64,000 bases of DNA from an uncultured Roseburia sp. Its GTDB lineage: Bacteria > Bacillota > Clostridia > Lachnospirales > Lachnospiraceae. The DNA lies in the NCBI GenBank assembly GCA_910577925.1, contig CAJTOI010000010.1:37321-101320 (forward strand), given 5' to 3'. Of the stretch, positions 44,465 through 54,327 are shown one piece after another. Position 1 is the first letter of the stretch. The number at the start of each line of letters is the position of its first letter. The notes under the pieces were generated by a model. That model ran no database searches, was not told the origin of the DNA, and saw only the letters and a program-made list of their open reading frames with translations. The position numbers and the translations under genes are program-made.

Positions 44465-45100
44465 CTAAATCATTTTTTTCACCGGATGCCGTATCACGGT
44501 CCTCCATTTTTCCGGCGCAACCCTTCTCGCGTCCGACAGATAAATCTCATGGTGAAGCCTGTCGTCGGAAAAATCATTCTCATATCCGTTCTCGAGAAGA
44601 TACCGATCCATTTTATCGACGGTCGCCGGTTCCTCGTCAAACGGCCCGATATGCATGCACTGCACGCACAATCCCTCCTCCAGTGTCAAAAACTCCACCT
44701 TTGAAAAATCCGTTTTCTTCTTCGCCCCGGCCTCTGCGACAGCCCAGTCAAAATCTGCCTCCGTCACAAAATCCGGCAGGCGAATCACTGAAATCCAGCA
44801 AAAATCCTCTTTTCTCGTATAGTCAAATCCGCGGATTCCTTTCTGCCACCAGAATCCCTCAAGCGGCGGCACCACATAATCAAAATATCCCTCTATCTCA
44901 TGGCTCCCCTTTTTGCTCATCTTAATCGTAAATGCAATCCCGTACAGCAGGCCGATCGCTTCCTTATACGCCCCGCCCTCCTCGTTCGGATCCCCGTTCC
45001 CGCGCACCGCGATAAAGTTCATCTTCGGAATCCGCACAAGCTCCGGACGATCTTTGGGCAGGTAAAATTCCTTATACTCCTTCTTATAATCAAACGCCAT
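44465..45100 (-). CDS. GyrI-like small-molecule binding domain protein
   Basis: A 211-residue protein of the GyrI-like (SBMC/BmrR effector-binding) group: MAFDYKKEYKEFY, NFIAVRGNGDPNEEGGAYKE, then LLYGIAFTIKMSKK and HEIYLSDARRVAPEKWRTVI. The fold binds hydrophobic small molecules, and some members hydrolyse toxic ones; no DNA-binding domain is attached. The start overlaps the end of the TfoX-like gene by 11 bases and has AAGGGG upstream. Confidence 0.9.
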   Translation of the reverse strand: MAFDYKKEYKEFYLPKDRPELVRIPKMNFIAVRGNGDPNEEGGAYKEAIGLLYGIAFTIKMSKKGSHEIEGYFDYVVPPLEGFWWQKGIRGFDYTRKEDFCWISVIRLPDFVTEADFDWAVAEAGAKKKTDFSKVEFLTLEEGLCVQCMHIGPFDEEPATVDKMDRYLLENGYENDFSDDRLHHEIYLSDARRVAPEKWRTVIRHPVKKMI

Positions 45101-45431
45101 CCTTTTTCCCCTTCTTCTCTTTCTTTTTCTTCGGCATCGGAAGCTCCTCATAAATCGCCTCAAACAGCCCCGTTAAATATTCCGGGCTGTCAACATTCTC
45201 CACCAAAAGCATGTCCTTTGCCCCCTCGTAGGGCGGCTCAAATACGCCGTCGGGAATATAGCGTTTCGCCGCTTCCACCGGCTTCACCAGCAGACGGCTG
45301 CCGCACACGTATGCGGCGATTTTTCCTCTGTAATAGATGATATATTCCCCCATCATCGACCGGCAGGTAATCTCCTCAAGACCGGACAGCTGCCCCAAAA
45401 TAAAATTCATATAATCCTTGCTTGTCGCCAT
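45090..45431 (-). CDS. TfoX N-terminal domain protein
   Basis: A 113-residue protein: MNFILGQLSGLEEITCRSMM, then GEYIIYYRGKIAAYVCGSRL and KRYIPDGVFEPPYEGAKDML. This is the TfoX N-terminal domain alone. In Proteobacteria TfoX promotes competence genes, but stand-alone clostridial versions have no known role. It ends in a strongly basic KKKKEKKGKK tail. GGAGGATT precedes the start. It is coupled to the GyrI-like gene. Confidence 0.9.
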   Translation of the reverse strand: MATSKDYMNFILGQLSGLEEITCRSMMGEYIIYYRGKIAAYVCGSRLLVKPVEAAKRYIPDGVFEPPYEGAKDMLLVENVDSPEYLTGLFEAIYEELPMPKKKKEKKGKKDGV

Positions 45432-45504
45432 ACAAATCCTCCTCCGTCAAAATCACTCCTGTAAATCTCAGTTACATTTCTTGCGGTCTCAAAAAGCCTC
45501 CTGC

Positions 45505-48500
45505 TCACTGCCACCGCGCACTGCTGCCCTCGTCCGTTTTCGTCACGACAAGCTTTTTCTCCACCTGCGCTTTCAGCTCCGTCACATGCGAGATAATTCC
45601 GATCAGCCGATCCCCCTCCGACAGATCCGCGAGCAGGGAAAGCGCCTGATTTCTCGTATCATCGCTGAGCGTGCCGAAACCCTCGTCGATAAACATCGTG
45701 TCAATCCGGATCTTTCCGGCGCGCCTCTGGATGACGTCGGACAGCCCTAACGCCATCGAGAGCGCCGCCATAAACGATTCCCCGCCGGACAGCGTTTTCA
45801 CATCGCGTATCCTGTCATTCGCGATATCATAGATATCCAGGTCCAGCCCCACATTTCCGACTGTCCCCAGATTCGAAAGTTCGCGGCAGCGCAGGATAAA
45901 CTGATTCCCCGACATCTTCACGAGCCGCTCGTTTGCGGCAGAGATCACCTGCCCGAAATAACGTCTCTGAATATAAGTCTGAAAATCGATACGCTTGCGC
46001 GAAAGCTTTCCTCCCGCGGTGTCGCGCAGCGTCTCTATCACCGTGTACCGGGTGCGCAGCTCCCTGCGCCTTCGATACCCCTCCGCCGTTTTCCGGCGCG
46101 CAGTCTCATTCGCCTGCCTTCGGGAAAACAGTTCCTTATCTTCCCGTCCGAGACGCTCAAGCTCCCCTGCGCACTGCTCCCGTTCCTCTTTAAAGCCGGA
46201 CACATCCACGCGCACTCTCCCTTCCGTCCGCTCCGCAAGCATGAAAAGCTTCGTCCGGTTTTCGTGCACCTGCCTCTCGTATTCGGACACCTCGGCTCTC
46301 AATTGTGCCAGCATCTCATCCGTCAGTCTGGCCCCGGCAAAGTCTGCCTCATCCGCAAATCCGTTTTCTGCAAGCGCCTGCGCAAAGTCTTTCCGGCTTT
46401 CGCGCTCCTCCCCGGCAAGGTCCCCGCAGGCTCTCGTCTCCGCCTCAAGCTGCGCCGTAAGCGCGATCAGCTTCTGTTCTGCCTGTGTGCACGTTTCGTC
46501 CGCGTTTCGTTTGTCCTCCTCCAGCTCTTGGCGTGCGGCTGTAAGTTTTTCAAGCTGCCGTGCGGCCTCTTCCTTTGTCGGAAACGGAAGCTCCCGAAAA
46601 AGCGCCTCCCAGGCCGCTTTTTTTGCGGCAGCCTCCGCGGTCAGCCGCTCGGCTTCAAGCGCAAGCCGCTGCACGGTCTCCCCGATCCGTGCGCAATGCC
46701 CGCTGCAGGCGGAAAGCTCCTCCGTTTTTAATGCGAGCGTCTCCTCCGCCGCGGCGGCCGTCTCCGATTCCGCGCGCAGTGCCGAAAGCCGCGCTTCGGT
46801 CTGACGCACCTGCGCAAGGGCCTCGGATGCCGAAGCGCTGCCGTCACGGATATCCGGCCGTCTCCGGTAAACCGAAAGCTGCTTTTTATTTTCCTCTCTG
46901 CGCAGGCACAGTTCCGTAAGCGCTTCCTTTTCTCCCTGCGCGGCTTTCGCCTGCCGGTCAAACGTTTTCTTTGCCGCGTCGACCTCCTCCTTTACGACTG
47001 CAGGTGCCGTCGTCTGCGGCAGCACGGCATGATGCACGCTCCCGCACACCGGACAGGGCTCCCCCTCGACCAAGAGACTGCGCAGCGCCTGTGCCTGACC
47101 GTCAAGAAACGCCTGATACAGACGATTATATGCTTCCTCCGCCTGTCTGCGCGTCTCCTCTGCGGCATCATAGCGCCTCTGCCGCTCCGATATCTCCTCC
47201 GCCAATCCCTCGGCAGCCTTAAGAAGCGTAAAAAGTTCCTGTCTGTCCGCCGCCTCACGCTCGAGCCTGTCTGCCTCGCGCGCCTTTGCGTCTTTCGTTC
47301 CGGCCAGCTCCGACAGTCTTTTTACCTCCTTCGAAAGCTCCGCCTCACGCTTTTTCGCCTCTTCCCCGCGCGCTCTTTCCGCATCCAGCACGTTTCTTTT
47401 TCCTGTAAGTTCCGTCTGCTTTTCCTCAAAAATTTCCTGCGCACAGACGGCCGCGTCATAGCGCTCCAGCACGCCCCCAAGCTGCGCCGACTCCTCCGCG
47501 AGTCTTGGACCGTCGCTGTCATACCGCGCGCAGACGGCCTCCCGCTCCCGGACATAAACGTCCAGCCGCTTCTGCTGCTCTTCGACGCACAGCCCGGTCT
47601 TCTCCCGCTCCTCCCGCTTTTTCGCAAGGGACTGCCGCTTCTCACGGCAGCGCACATAAGCACCGGAGACACGAACCGCCCGTTCCCCCTTCGCGATCCG
47701 CTCCCGCTTTTCGTCCGTCTCCGCTTTTTGTGCCGCCAGCGCTTCTTCGGTGCGTTTTTCCGCGTCAAACGCGTCAAAATCCCGGTTGACCGCCGCAGCC
47801 TCGTCCATCTTTCGCCGGATTTCCTCAAGCTTCCGGCTGCAGCTTTCCGCCTCCTGCTGCTTTTTCTCGCCGCGCACAAGAAGTTCGTTATTGATATCGT
47901 CAATGAGACGCAGAAGTTCGTCCGCGCGCTCCTCCCCGAAGTTCCCCTGCTCTTCCCACGCCCCCAAAAACGCGCTGTCCGCCGCGCATCCGATATTCGA
48001 AAGCTGTATCTCGATTTCCTTCCGGTTATCCTCCAGTTCCCCGTAAAGCGTGCGCCAGCGCACCTCCAGTTCCTTTTCGACGGCGCCGTAAAAACAGGTG
48101 TCAAACAGTTTCGCGAAAATCTCCTTGCGCTCGTCGGATCTCGCATGCAGAAGCTTTAAAAAATCCCCCTGCGCAAGCATCGCAATCTGCGCAAACTGCG
48201 GGGCGTCCACGCCGACAATCTCTTTGATTTTCTCGTTCGTCTCTTTGATTTTCCCGTCAAAAATTTTCCCGTCCGGCAGTGTCAGCATAACTTCCGGCTG
48301 CCGCGGCTTTTTTAACTCCTCATACTCCCACGCTCCCGGAATTTCGCCGTTTGTTTTCGCCTTTTTCTTATATTTAGGCTGTTCGGGCAGACGTCTGACC
48401 GTATAGGAATCGGGGCCGCAGGAAAAGCAAAATTCCACCTCCGTGTACTCTGCGGGCCCCGCATACTGGCTGACCATCATTTTTCCGTCCCGTTTTCCCC

Positions 48501-48666
48501 CGCTCGACTCCCCGTACAGCGCAAACATGACGGCGTCAAAGATTGTCGTCTTCCCCGCCCCGGTGTCCCCCGTAATCAGGAAAATACCGCTGTTTGCATC
48601 CGCAAAATCAATTGTCTCGTCCCGGTACGACCCAAAGGACTTCATTTTCAGATATACTGGCTTCAT
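45505..48666 (-). CDS. sbcC: Nuclease complex ATPase SbcC
   Basis: The ATPase of the SbcCD (Mre11/Rad50-like) complex that cuts hairpins and protein-blocked DNA ends. The 1053-residue protein has Walker A GDTGAGKTTIFDA at residues 33-45, long coiled coils, a zinc hook PCPVC near 515, then signature LSGGESFMAALSMALGLSDV and Walker B IDTMFIDEGFGTL. GGAGG lies six bases before the start. It follows sbcD by 54 bases. Such complexes remove long palindromes, of interest since one of 508 bp lies upstream of ileS. Confidence 0.96.
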   Translation of the reverse strand: MKPVYLKMKSFGSYRDETIDFADANSGIFLITGDTGAGKTTIFDAVMFALYGESSGGKRDGKMMVSQYAGPAEYTEVEFCFSCGPDSYTVRRLPEQPKYKKKAKTNGEIPGAWEYEELKKPRQPEVMLTLPDGKIFDGKIKETNEKIKEIVGVDAPQFAQIAMLAQGDFLKLLHARSDERKEIFAKLFDTCFYGAVEKELEVRWRTLYGELEDNRKEIEIQLSNIGCAADSAFLGAWEEQGNFGEERADELLRLIDDINNELLVRGEKKQQEAESCSRKLEEIRRKMDEAAAVNRDFDAFDAEKRTEEALAAQKAETDEKRERIAKGERAVRVSGAYVRCREKRQSLAKKREEREKTGLCVEEQQKRLDVYVREREAVCARYDSDGPRLAEESAQLGGVLERYDAAVCAQEIFEEKQTELTGKRNVLDAERARGEEAKKREAELSKEVKRLSELAGTKDAKAREADRLEREAADRQELFTLLKAAEGLAEEISERQRRYDAAEETRRQAEEAYNRLYQAFLDGQAQALRSLLVEGEPCPVCGSVHHAVLPQTTAPAVVKEEVDAAKKTFDRQAKAAQGEKEALTELCLRREENKKQLSVYRRRPDIRDGSASASEALAQVRQTEARLSALRAESETAAAAEETLALKTEELSACSGHCARIGETVQRLALEAERLTAEAAAKKAAWEALFRELPFPTKEEAARQLEKLTAARQELEEDKRNADETCTQAEQKLIALTAQLEAETRACGDLAGEERESRKDFAQALAENGFADEADFAGARLTDEMLAQLRAEVSEYERQVHENRTKLFMLAERTEGRVRVDVSGFKEEREQCAGELERLGREDKELFSRRQANETARRKTAEGYRRRRELRTRYTVIETLRDTAGGKLSRKRIDFQTYIQRRYFGQVISAANERLVKMSGNQFILRCRELSNLGTVGNVGLDLDIYDIANDRIRDVKTLSGGESFMAALSMALGLSDVIQRRAGKIRIDTMFIDEGFGTLSDDTRNQALSLLADLSEGDRLIGIISHVTELKAQVEKKLVVTKTDEGSSARWQ

Positions 48667-48720
48667 TTTTTCCTCCGGCCATGCGCTCTGTGGTTATGCG
48701 CGCAGGCATTTCCCCGTTTC

Positions 48721-49887
48721 TCACCGAAGTCTCCCGCCGACCGTTTCTATCACATCGGTCATAACCGCAAGCTCCGCGTCGCTGACCGGCTGTCCGTTCA
48801 TCTCCCGGTAAAACTCGCAAAACAGCGCAAGAGGCTCCTCATTTTCCGGCTCGGCCGCCTCGCTTTTTAGCAGCGCCGCCGTTCTTGTATTTTCAATGCG
48901 GATGTCAAGGATCCTGCCGTAATATTCGCGCAGCCGCTCCTTCGGCCGAAACAGTGTCTCCTCGTCGGTCAGCGTGATACTCACATAGTCCTGTGCGCAC
49001 TCTGCCGCCATGTCAGCGACCTCCGCCAGAGTGCCGCGCAGTTTTCGGACATCCGGTTTCATCACAAGCGGAAGAAACGAAATTTCCGGCTCCGCACCCT
49101 TTTTGCCGACCGTCACAACCGTGATCGCTTTTGTGTCAGACGCTTCGCTCACCGAGTATTTCAGCGGCGTACCGCTGTAGCGGATATGCGGCATCCCGAT
49201 CTGCTGCGCGGTATGGATATGCCCGAGCGCCGCATAGTCAAACCCTTTGATATGGCAGATATCGACGCTGTCGATTCCTCCGACCGAAAGATAGCGCAGC
49301 TCGGATTCCCGGCGCTTTGGCTCGGCACCTCCGGACACGAAAAACTGATGCGCGATCAGAACATTCCGCTGCGCAAAATCAATCTCCTCACGCGCGAGGA
49401 TCGCCGAAAACGCCTCGTCATAGGTCCGTATCTCTGCATCGGCCCCGAGCAGATTTTTCGCGTCGGCCGGTTTCACAAACGGAAGCATATAGAAATTTAC
49501 CTCGCCGTATTCATCTCTCAGGACAATTTTTTTCAGATGCTCCTCCTCGGTTTTCGGCGGAGCGGATGAGATATAGATCTGGTGTTTTTCCAGAAAAGAA
49601 CTCGCAAAATTAAGGCGGAGATTGCTGTCGTGATTGCCGGATATGATGAGCACCGGAATCATCGGCTTTAGATTACCGAGACGGTTCAGAAATGCGTCAA
49701 AAAGCGCAAACGCCTCGCCGGAGGGCGCCGACCGGTCATAGATATCTCCGGCGATTACGATTGCGTCCGGCCGCTCCCTCTCGGCGGCCGCCGCAAACTG
49801 TGCGAAAACATCCCGCTGTACCTCCGACAGGTCATACAGGTTCAGCTGCTTTCCGATATGCAAGTCGGATATGTGAAATAGTTTCAT
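48721..49887 (-). CDS. sbcD: Exonuclease SbcD
   Basis: The Mre11-like nuclease subunit of SbcCD. The 388-residue protein has the calcineurin-type metal motifs HISDLHIGK (H5, D8, H10), VIAGDIYDR, LIISGNHD, and the later LGHIHTAQ pair. AAAGGA precedes the start. It lies 32 bases after pyrD and directly before sbcC. Confidence 0.97.
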   Translation of the reverse strand: MKLFHISDLHIGKQLNLYDLSEVQRDVFAQFAAAAERERPDAIVIAGDIYDRSAPSGEAFALFDAFLNRLGNLKPMIPVLIISGNHDSNLRLNFASSFLEKHQIYISSAPPKTEEEHLKKIVLRDEYGEVNFYMLPFVKPADAKNLLGADAEIRTYDEAFSAILAREEIDFAQRNVLIAHQFFVSGGAEPKRRESELRYLSVGGIDSVDICHIKGFDYAALGHIHTAQQIGMPHIRYSGTPLKYSVSEASDTKAITVVTVGKKGAEPEISFLPLVMKPDVRKLRGTLAEVADMAAECAQDYVSITLTDEETLFRPKERLREYYGRILDIRIENTRTAALLKSEAAEPENEEPLALFCEFYREMNGQPVSDAELAVMTDVIETVGGRLR

Positions 49888-49919
49888 ATGGATTCCTTTC
49901 CCGAAGCGCCGGATTCTCT

Positions 49920-50828
49920 CTATCTGTCATGCACCGCGCCCACAAGCTCGCGGATATCCTCTACCCCGTACCGCTCCATATAGGCCGCGATTCCGTCCGC
50001 AATCTGCTCTGTCGCATGAGGATTCGTGAAATTGGCGGTTCCCACCGACACTGCGGACGCGCCCGCAAGAATCATCTCAATCGCATCTTCCGCCGTCATG
50101 ATTCCGCCCATTCCGATAATCGGGATATTCACTGCCTGGGCGCTCTGGTAGACCATGCGCACGGCCACCGGGTGCACCGCCGGGCCCGACATGCCTCCGG
50201 TTCGGTTTGCAAGCGCAAAGCATCTGCGGTGAATGTCAATCTTCATGCCGGTGATCGTGTTTATCATCGAGAGCGCGTCCGCGCCGCCGGCCTCCGCCGC
50301 CAGCGCCGTCTCCGTGATATCCGTCACATTCGGGGACAGCTTCATGATGACCGGCTGTTTCGCATGTCTTTTTATCTCCGCGGTAATCGCCTCGACCGTC
50401 TTCGGGCTCTGTCCGAACGCGATGCCTCCCTCTTTGACATTCGGGCAGGAAATATTGATTTCGAGCATGTCGACAGGCTCGTCGGCAAGCCGCTCGACCA
50501 CCGCTATGTACTCCTCCGCGGTATGCCCGCATACATTGACAATAATCTTCGTATCGTACTGCTTTAAAAACGGGATATCCCGCTTGACGAACACATCAAT
50601 GCCGGGGTTCTGCAGACCGATCGCATTGAGCATCCCCCCGCAGACCTCCGCCACGCGCGGAGTCGGATTTCCCTCCCACGGCACGGCTGCCACACCCTTT
50701 GTGACCACGGCGCCGAGCCGGTTCAAATCCACAAACGCACCGTACTCCTGCCCGGAGCCGAAGGTTCCCGATGCCGTCATCACGGGATTTTTTAATGTTA
50801 CGCCGCACAAATCCACACTAAGATTCAT
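49920..50828 (-). CDS. pyrD: Dihydroorotate dehydrogenase B, catalytic subunit
   Basis: Oxidises dihydroorotate to orotate using FMN, the fourth step of pyrimidine synthesis. The 302-residue class 1B protein has NPVMTASGTFGSG, the catalytic loop NISCPNVKEGG with the active Cys, and the FMN-binding IIGMGGIMTAEDAIE. It works with PyrK, which is upstream with a one-base stop/start overlap (TGATG), and uses NAD+ via that subunit. Confidence 0.96.
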   Translation of the reverse strand: MNLSVDLCGVTLKNPVMTASGTFGSGQEYGAFVDLNRLGAVVTKGVAAVPWEGNPTPRVAEVCGGMLNAIGLQNPGIDVFVKRDIPFLKQYDTKIIVNVCGHTAEEYIAVVERLADEPVDMLEINISCPNVKEGGIAFGQSPKTVEAITAEIKRHAKQPVIMKLSPNVTDITETALAAEAGGADALSMINTITGMKIDIHRRCFALANRTGGMSGPAVHPVAVRMVYQSAQAVNIPIIGMGGIMTAEDAIEMILAGASAVSVGTANFTNPHATEQIADGIAAYMERYGVEDIRELVGAVHDR

Positions 50829-51616
50829 CAGAACTCCACCTCCTCTGCCAAAAATACCGGACCTTCGGCACAGACACGTTTATTCTTTACGTTGGAATGC
50901 GCGTCCACGTCCTTTGACTTGCAGACACAGGCAAGGCAGGCGCCGATTCCGCACGCCATGCGCTCCTCCATCGAAATCCAGCAGGGAATGTTCTGTCCGG
51001 CCGCATAATCTTTGAGCGCGCGAAGCATCGGAGCGGGGCCGCAGGCGTAGATCACATCGGCGGTAAGCTTCCGCTCCCGGATAACGTCCAACACATTCCC
51101 CCGCGTTCCCGCGCTTCCGTCCTCGGTCGCTATGTAAATGGATTCATCCGCAGCATCCCCGAACAGCTCCCTGAAATCCTCGAGCAGAAACAGCTCATCG
51201 CGGTATCCTAAAACGACCTGCTTTCCGCAGTTCAATTCCTTCGCCAGCGCAAGCATCGGCGGAATCCCGATCCCGCCGCCGATCAAAAGCGCTTTTTTCT
51301 GCTCTTTGGGAAATCCGTTTCCGAGCGGTCCCACAGCTCTTCGCCGCGCGCCGGGGAGCATCTTTGCAAACTCTTTTGTCCCTTCTCCCGCCACGCGGTA
51401 GACAAGACGGATCTCTCCCCTCTCCGGCGCAATCTCGCAGATGCTGATGGGCCTCGGGAGCAGCCTGCTCTGATCCTCACTGTACAGAGACACAAACTGT
51501 CCCGCCTTCGCATGCGCCGCAATCTGCTCCGCGCGAAGCCGCATGCTGTAAATATCCGTCCCGACCTGTTCCTGACTTACGACAGTCACGGTCTCTTCAA
51601 ACTTTTCGTGTATCAT
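50828..51616 (-). CDS. pyrK: Dihydroorotate dehydrogenase B electron transfer subunit PyrK
   Basis: FAD and [2Fe-2S] protein that passes electrons from PyrD to NAD+. The 262-residue protein has the FAD loop RLLPRPISICE, the NAD-binding LIGGGIGIPPMLALA, and the cluster cysteines in EERMACGIGACLACVC with a fourth near KRVCAEGPVF. GGAGGTTT lies before the start. It lies between pyrC and pyrD. Confidence 0.96.
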   Translation of the reverse strand: MIHEKFEETVTVVSQEQVGTDIYSMRLRAEQIAAHAKAGQFVSLYSEDQSRLLPRPISICEIAPERGEIRLVYRVAGEGTKEFAKMLPGARRRAVGPLGNGFPKEQKKALLIGGGIGIPPMLALAKELNCGKQVVLGYRDELFLLEDFRELFGDAADESIYIATEDGSAGTRGNVLDVIRERKLTADVIYACGPAPMLRALKDYAAGQNIPCWISMEERMACGIGACLACVCKSKDVDAHSNVKNKRVCAEGPVFLAEEVEF

Positions 51617-51628
51617 TGAAACCTCCGT

Positions 51629-52951
51629 TTATGCCTCGTATGCGATATGCCCGCCCACAATTGTCATGCGGACCATGCCCTTGACTTTTCTTCCGTGGAA
51701 CGGGGTGTTTTTCCCTTTGCTCACAAACTGATTCTTGTCGATGACATATTCTTTTTCCGGGTCGAAAATCACGATATCCGCAGCTTTGCCCGGCCGGATA
51801 TCGCCCTTGTCAATCCCGATAATCCTCGCCGGATTGCAGCTCATCTTTTCCGCCATCTGCATCGGCGTCAGATAGCCCTGCTCCACCAGCTCCGTATACG
51901 TCAGGCTGGCCGCCGTCTCAAGCCCTACGATGCCGAAAGGCGCCTTGTTCATCGTGGTATTCTTGTCCTCGTAGGTATGCGGCGCATGGTCGGTTGCAAT
52001 CACGTCCATAATGTCGTCACGCAGTCCCTCCTTGAGCTTCTGCACGTCCCGCTTTGTGCGCAGCGGCGGATTCATTTTAAAATTCGTATCCGCATCCGCA
52101 TTAATCGCGACTTTCTTTTCCGGGTCGATTTTCGCTTCCACCTTATGGATGTCGTCGGAAGTCAGCGTAAAGTGGTGCGGACACACCTCTGCCGTCACCG
52201 AAAGTCCGCTCTGCTTTGCAATCTTTACCATCCAGACGGAATTGTAGGTCGAGCAGTGGCACAAATGCAGCTTTGCACCCGTATCATGGCTTAGCATAAT
52301 ATCCCTGGCCGCAATAATATCCTCCACGGAATTCATGATTCCTTTTAATCCGAGTTCCTCGGCATTCTCATCCGCATTCATAACTCCGCCGCACACCAGA
52401 TTGGAATCCTCGCAGTGTGCCAGCACAAGGATTCCGAGGTCTGCCGCCTTCTGCATCGCCTTCCGGTACAGTTCGGCATTCATAACCGTTTTGCCGTCCT
52501 CGCTGATAGCCGGTATCCCGGCATTTACCATCTCTTCGATATCCGCAAGCTCTTTTCCCATCTGTCCTTTTGTGACGGCCCCGACCTGCATCACATTGAT
52601 CACACCCACGGTCCTCGCCTTGTTCTGCACATAATTTACCACGTCCTTATTGTCCACCACAGGTCTGGTGTTCGGCATTGCGAGAATCGTCGTATATCCT
52701 CCGCGTGCAGCCGCGCGGCAGCCCGTCTCAATCGTCTCTTTCTCCTCAAACCCCGGGTCCCGCAGATGCACATGCATATCGATAAACCCCGGCATCACAA
52801 AGCAGCCCGCCGCATCAATCTCCCGGTCGGCTTTCGCTTCGATCCCTTTCTCCAGCTTTGACACCTGTCCGTTTTCAATCAGAACATCCGCAATCTCATT
52901 CGTCTGAGTCGCCGGATTCATCACCTGTCCGTTTTTGATTAATATGGTCAT
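51629..52951 (-). CDS. pyrC: Dihydroorotase PyrC
   Basis: Closes carbamoyl aspartate to dihydroorotate, the third step of pyrimidine synthesis. The 440-residue class I enzyme has the metal motif PGFIDMHVHLRDPG, then ILAMPNTRPVVD, a His in VLAHCEDSN, and ATDHAPH. GGAGAGATGG lies before the start. It leads pyrC-K-D, with a promoter just upstream. Confidence 0.97.
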   Translation of the reverse strand: MTILIKNGQVMNPATQTNEIADVLIENGQVSKLEKGIEAKADREIDAAGCFVMPGFIDMHVHLRDPGFEEKETIETGCRAAARGGYTTILAMPNTRPVVDNKDVVNYVQNKARTVGVINVMQVGAVTKGQMGKELADIEEMVNAGIPAISEDGKTVMNAELYRKAMQKAADLGILVLAHCEDSNLVCGGVMNADENAEELGLKGIMNSVEDIIAARDIMLSHDTGAKLHLCHCSTYNSVWMVKIAKQSGLSVTAEVCPHHFTLTSDDIHKVEAKIDPEKKVAINADADTNFKMNPPLRTKRDVQKLKEGLRDDIMDVIATDHAPHTYEDKNTTMNKAPFGIVGLETAASLTYTELVEQGYLTPMQMAEKMSCNPARIIGIDKGDIRPGKAADIVIFDPEKEYVIDKNQFVSKGKNTPFHGRKVKGMVRMTIVGGHIAYEA

Positions 52952-53023
52952 TTGTCCATCTCTCCTTATTCTGCCGCTTCCGAATCTTCCACGGAAGCAT
53001 CACGGTCTTTGCTCTGCCCGTTT

Positions 53024-53032
53024 ATTATAGCA
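53024..53032 (-). promoter_or_regulatory. Extended -10 promoter of the pyrC-pyrK-pyrD genes
   Basis: The minus strand reads TGCTATAAT at the end of hflX, an exact extended -10 overlapping the hflX stop codon, about 80 bases before pyrC. No PyrR-type attenuator was identified in the short leader. Confidence 0.6.
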
Positions 53033-54284
53033 CGATACCCTGTAATTTTCCATAAAGTTCCGGTGTCACATAAGCTCTGATGTAAATGCCTTCGGGGCGG
53101 TATTCCTCCTCCAAAAGCTCCCCCTGCCTGCGTATCTGCTCAAGCACCCCGCCTTCCCCGTAGGGAAGCGTCTGCTCGACCAGAACCTTCTTATCCCGCA
53201 GAAGCTTACAGAGCAGTTCTTTCAGCTCCTCAAACCCCTCTCCGGTTTTCGCCGTGACAGGGAGCGTATAATCCGCCTTAAAATCCCGCAGCGGCTCCCG
53301 GTCCGTGACGATATCCTGTTTGTTAAAAAGCGTGATAATCGGCTTCTCCTGCACTCCGAGCCGATAGAGTGTGTCGTACACGATATGCATCTGCTTCTCC
53401 CGCTGCGGATTTGACGCATCCACGACATGGAGAATATAATCCGCATGCTTTGCCTCCTCTAAAGTGCTTCGGAACGCCTCTATCAGATGGTGGGGCAGCT
53501 TGCGTATAAATCCCACGGTATCCGTCAGAAGAATCTCCTGTCTGCCCGGCAGCGCAAGCATCCGCGTCGTCGGGTCCAGCGTCGCAAAAAGCTTATCTTC
53601 CGCGAGTACGGCAGCATCGGTCAGCCGGTTTAAAAGCGTGGATTTCCCCGCATTGGTATATCCCACGATAGCCGCCACCGGCACATGACCCTTTTCCCGC
53701 TTCGCCCTCTGGGTCTCTCTGTGCTTCTGCACTTCTTTCAGCTCACGGTTCAGCTGCGCAATTCTGTCCTTGATCAGGCGGCGGTCTGTCTCAAGCTTTT
53801 TCTCGCCCGGGCCGCGCGTCCCGATTCCGCCTCCGAGTCTCGACATCGACCGCCCGAGTCCCGTAAGACGGCTTAAACGGTAGCGCAGCTGTGCGAGCTC
53901 CACCTGGATTTTTCCCTCGCTCGTCGTCGCCCGCGCCGCAAAAATATCAAGGATGAGCAGCGTGCGGTCCATCACCTTCGTATCCAGCATACGCTCTAAA
54001 TTTTTAAGCTGCGCCGGCGTAAGCTCATCGTCACAGACGATTCCCGTCGCAGCCGTCCGCTCCGCGAGCTCCGCAAGCTCCGCGACCTTTCCGGTTCCCA
54101 CATAGGTGCCCGGATGAATCTGCTCCCTCTTTTGAATCAGCGTTCCCGCGACAGCGGCTCCGGCAGTCTTTGCCAGCTCCGCAAGCTCCGCCACGGAATC
54201 CTCGGCATCGTCTCCCTCCTGCTCGCTGACGCCGACTAAGATGACCCGCTCCGTCAGTTCTTCGATTTCAAATATCTCTGCCAT
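53025..54284 (-). CDS. hflX: GTPase HflX
   Basis: A ribosome-associated GTPase that splits stalled or stressed 70S ribosomes. The 419-residue protein has the N-terminal ATP-binding-like region HPGTYVGTGKVAEL, a Gly-rich linker RLGGGIGTRGPGE, and the G domain with G1 GYTNAGKSTLLN, G3 DTVGF and G4 FNKQD. GGGGGAAG lies before the start. No stress genes lie next to it. Confidence 0.97.
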   Translation of the reverse strand: MAEIFEIEELTERVILVGVSEQEGDDAEDSVAELAELAKTAGAAVAGTLIQKREQIHPGTYVGTGKVAELAELAERTAATGIVCDDELTPAQLKNLERMLDTKVMDRTLLILDIFAARATTSEGKIQVELAQLRYRLSRLTGLGRSMSRLGGGIGTRGPGEKKLETDRRLIKDRIAQLNRELKEVQKHRETQRAKREKGHVPVAAIVGYTNAGKSTLLNRLTDAAVLAEDKLFATLDPTTRMLALPGRQEILLTDTVGFIRKLPHHLIEAFRSTLEEAKHADYILHVVDASNPQREKQMHIVYDTLYRLGVQEKPIITLFNKQDIVTDREPLRDFKADYTLPVTAKTGEGFEELKELLCKLLRDKKVLVEQTLPYGEGGVLEQIRRQGELLEEEYRPEGIYIRAYVTPELYGKLQGIVL

Positions 54285-54327
54285 ACTTCCCCCGTTTCTC
54301 TTTTCGCTCTGTGTGCCTTACATCCGG

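Noticed and set aside
47029..48159. Plus-strand frame of 376 codons
   Set aside because: Antisense to the sbcC coiled coil; composition is an artefact of Glu/Lys/Ala codons read backwards.
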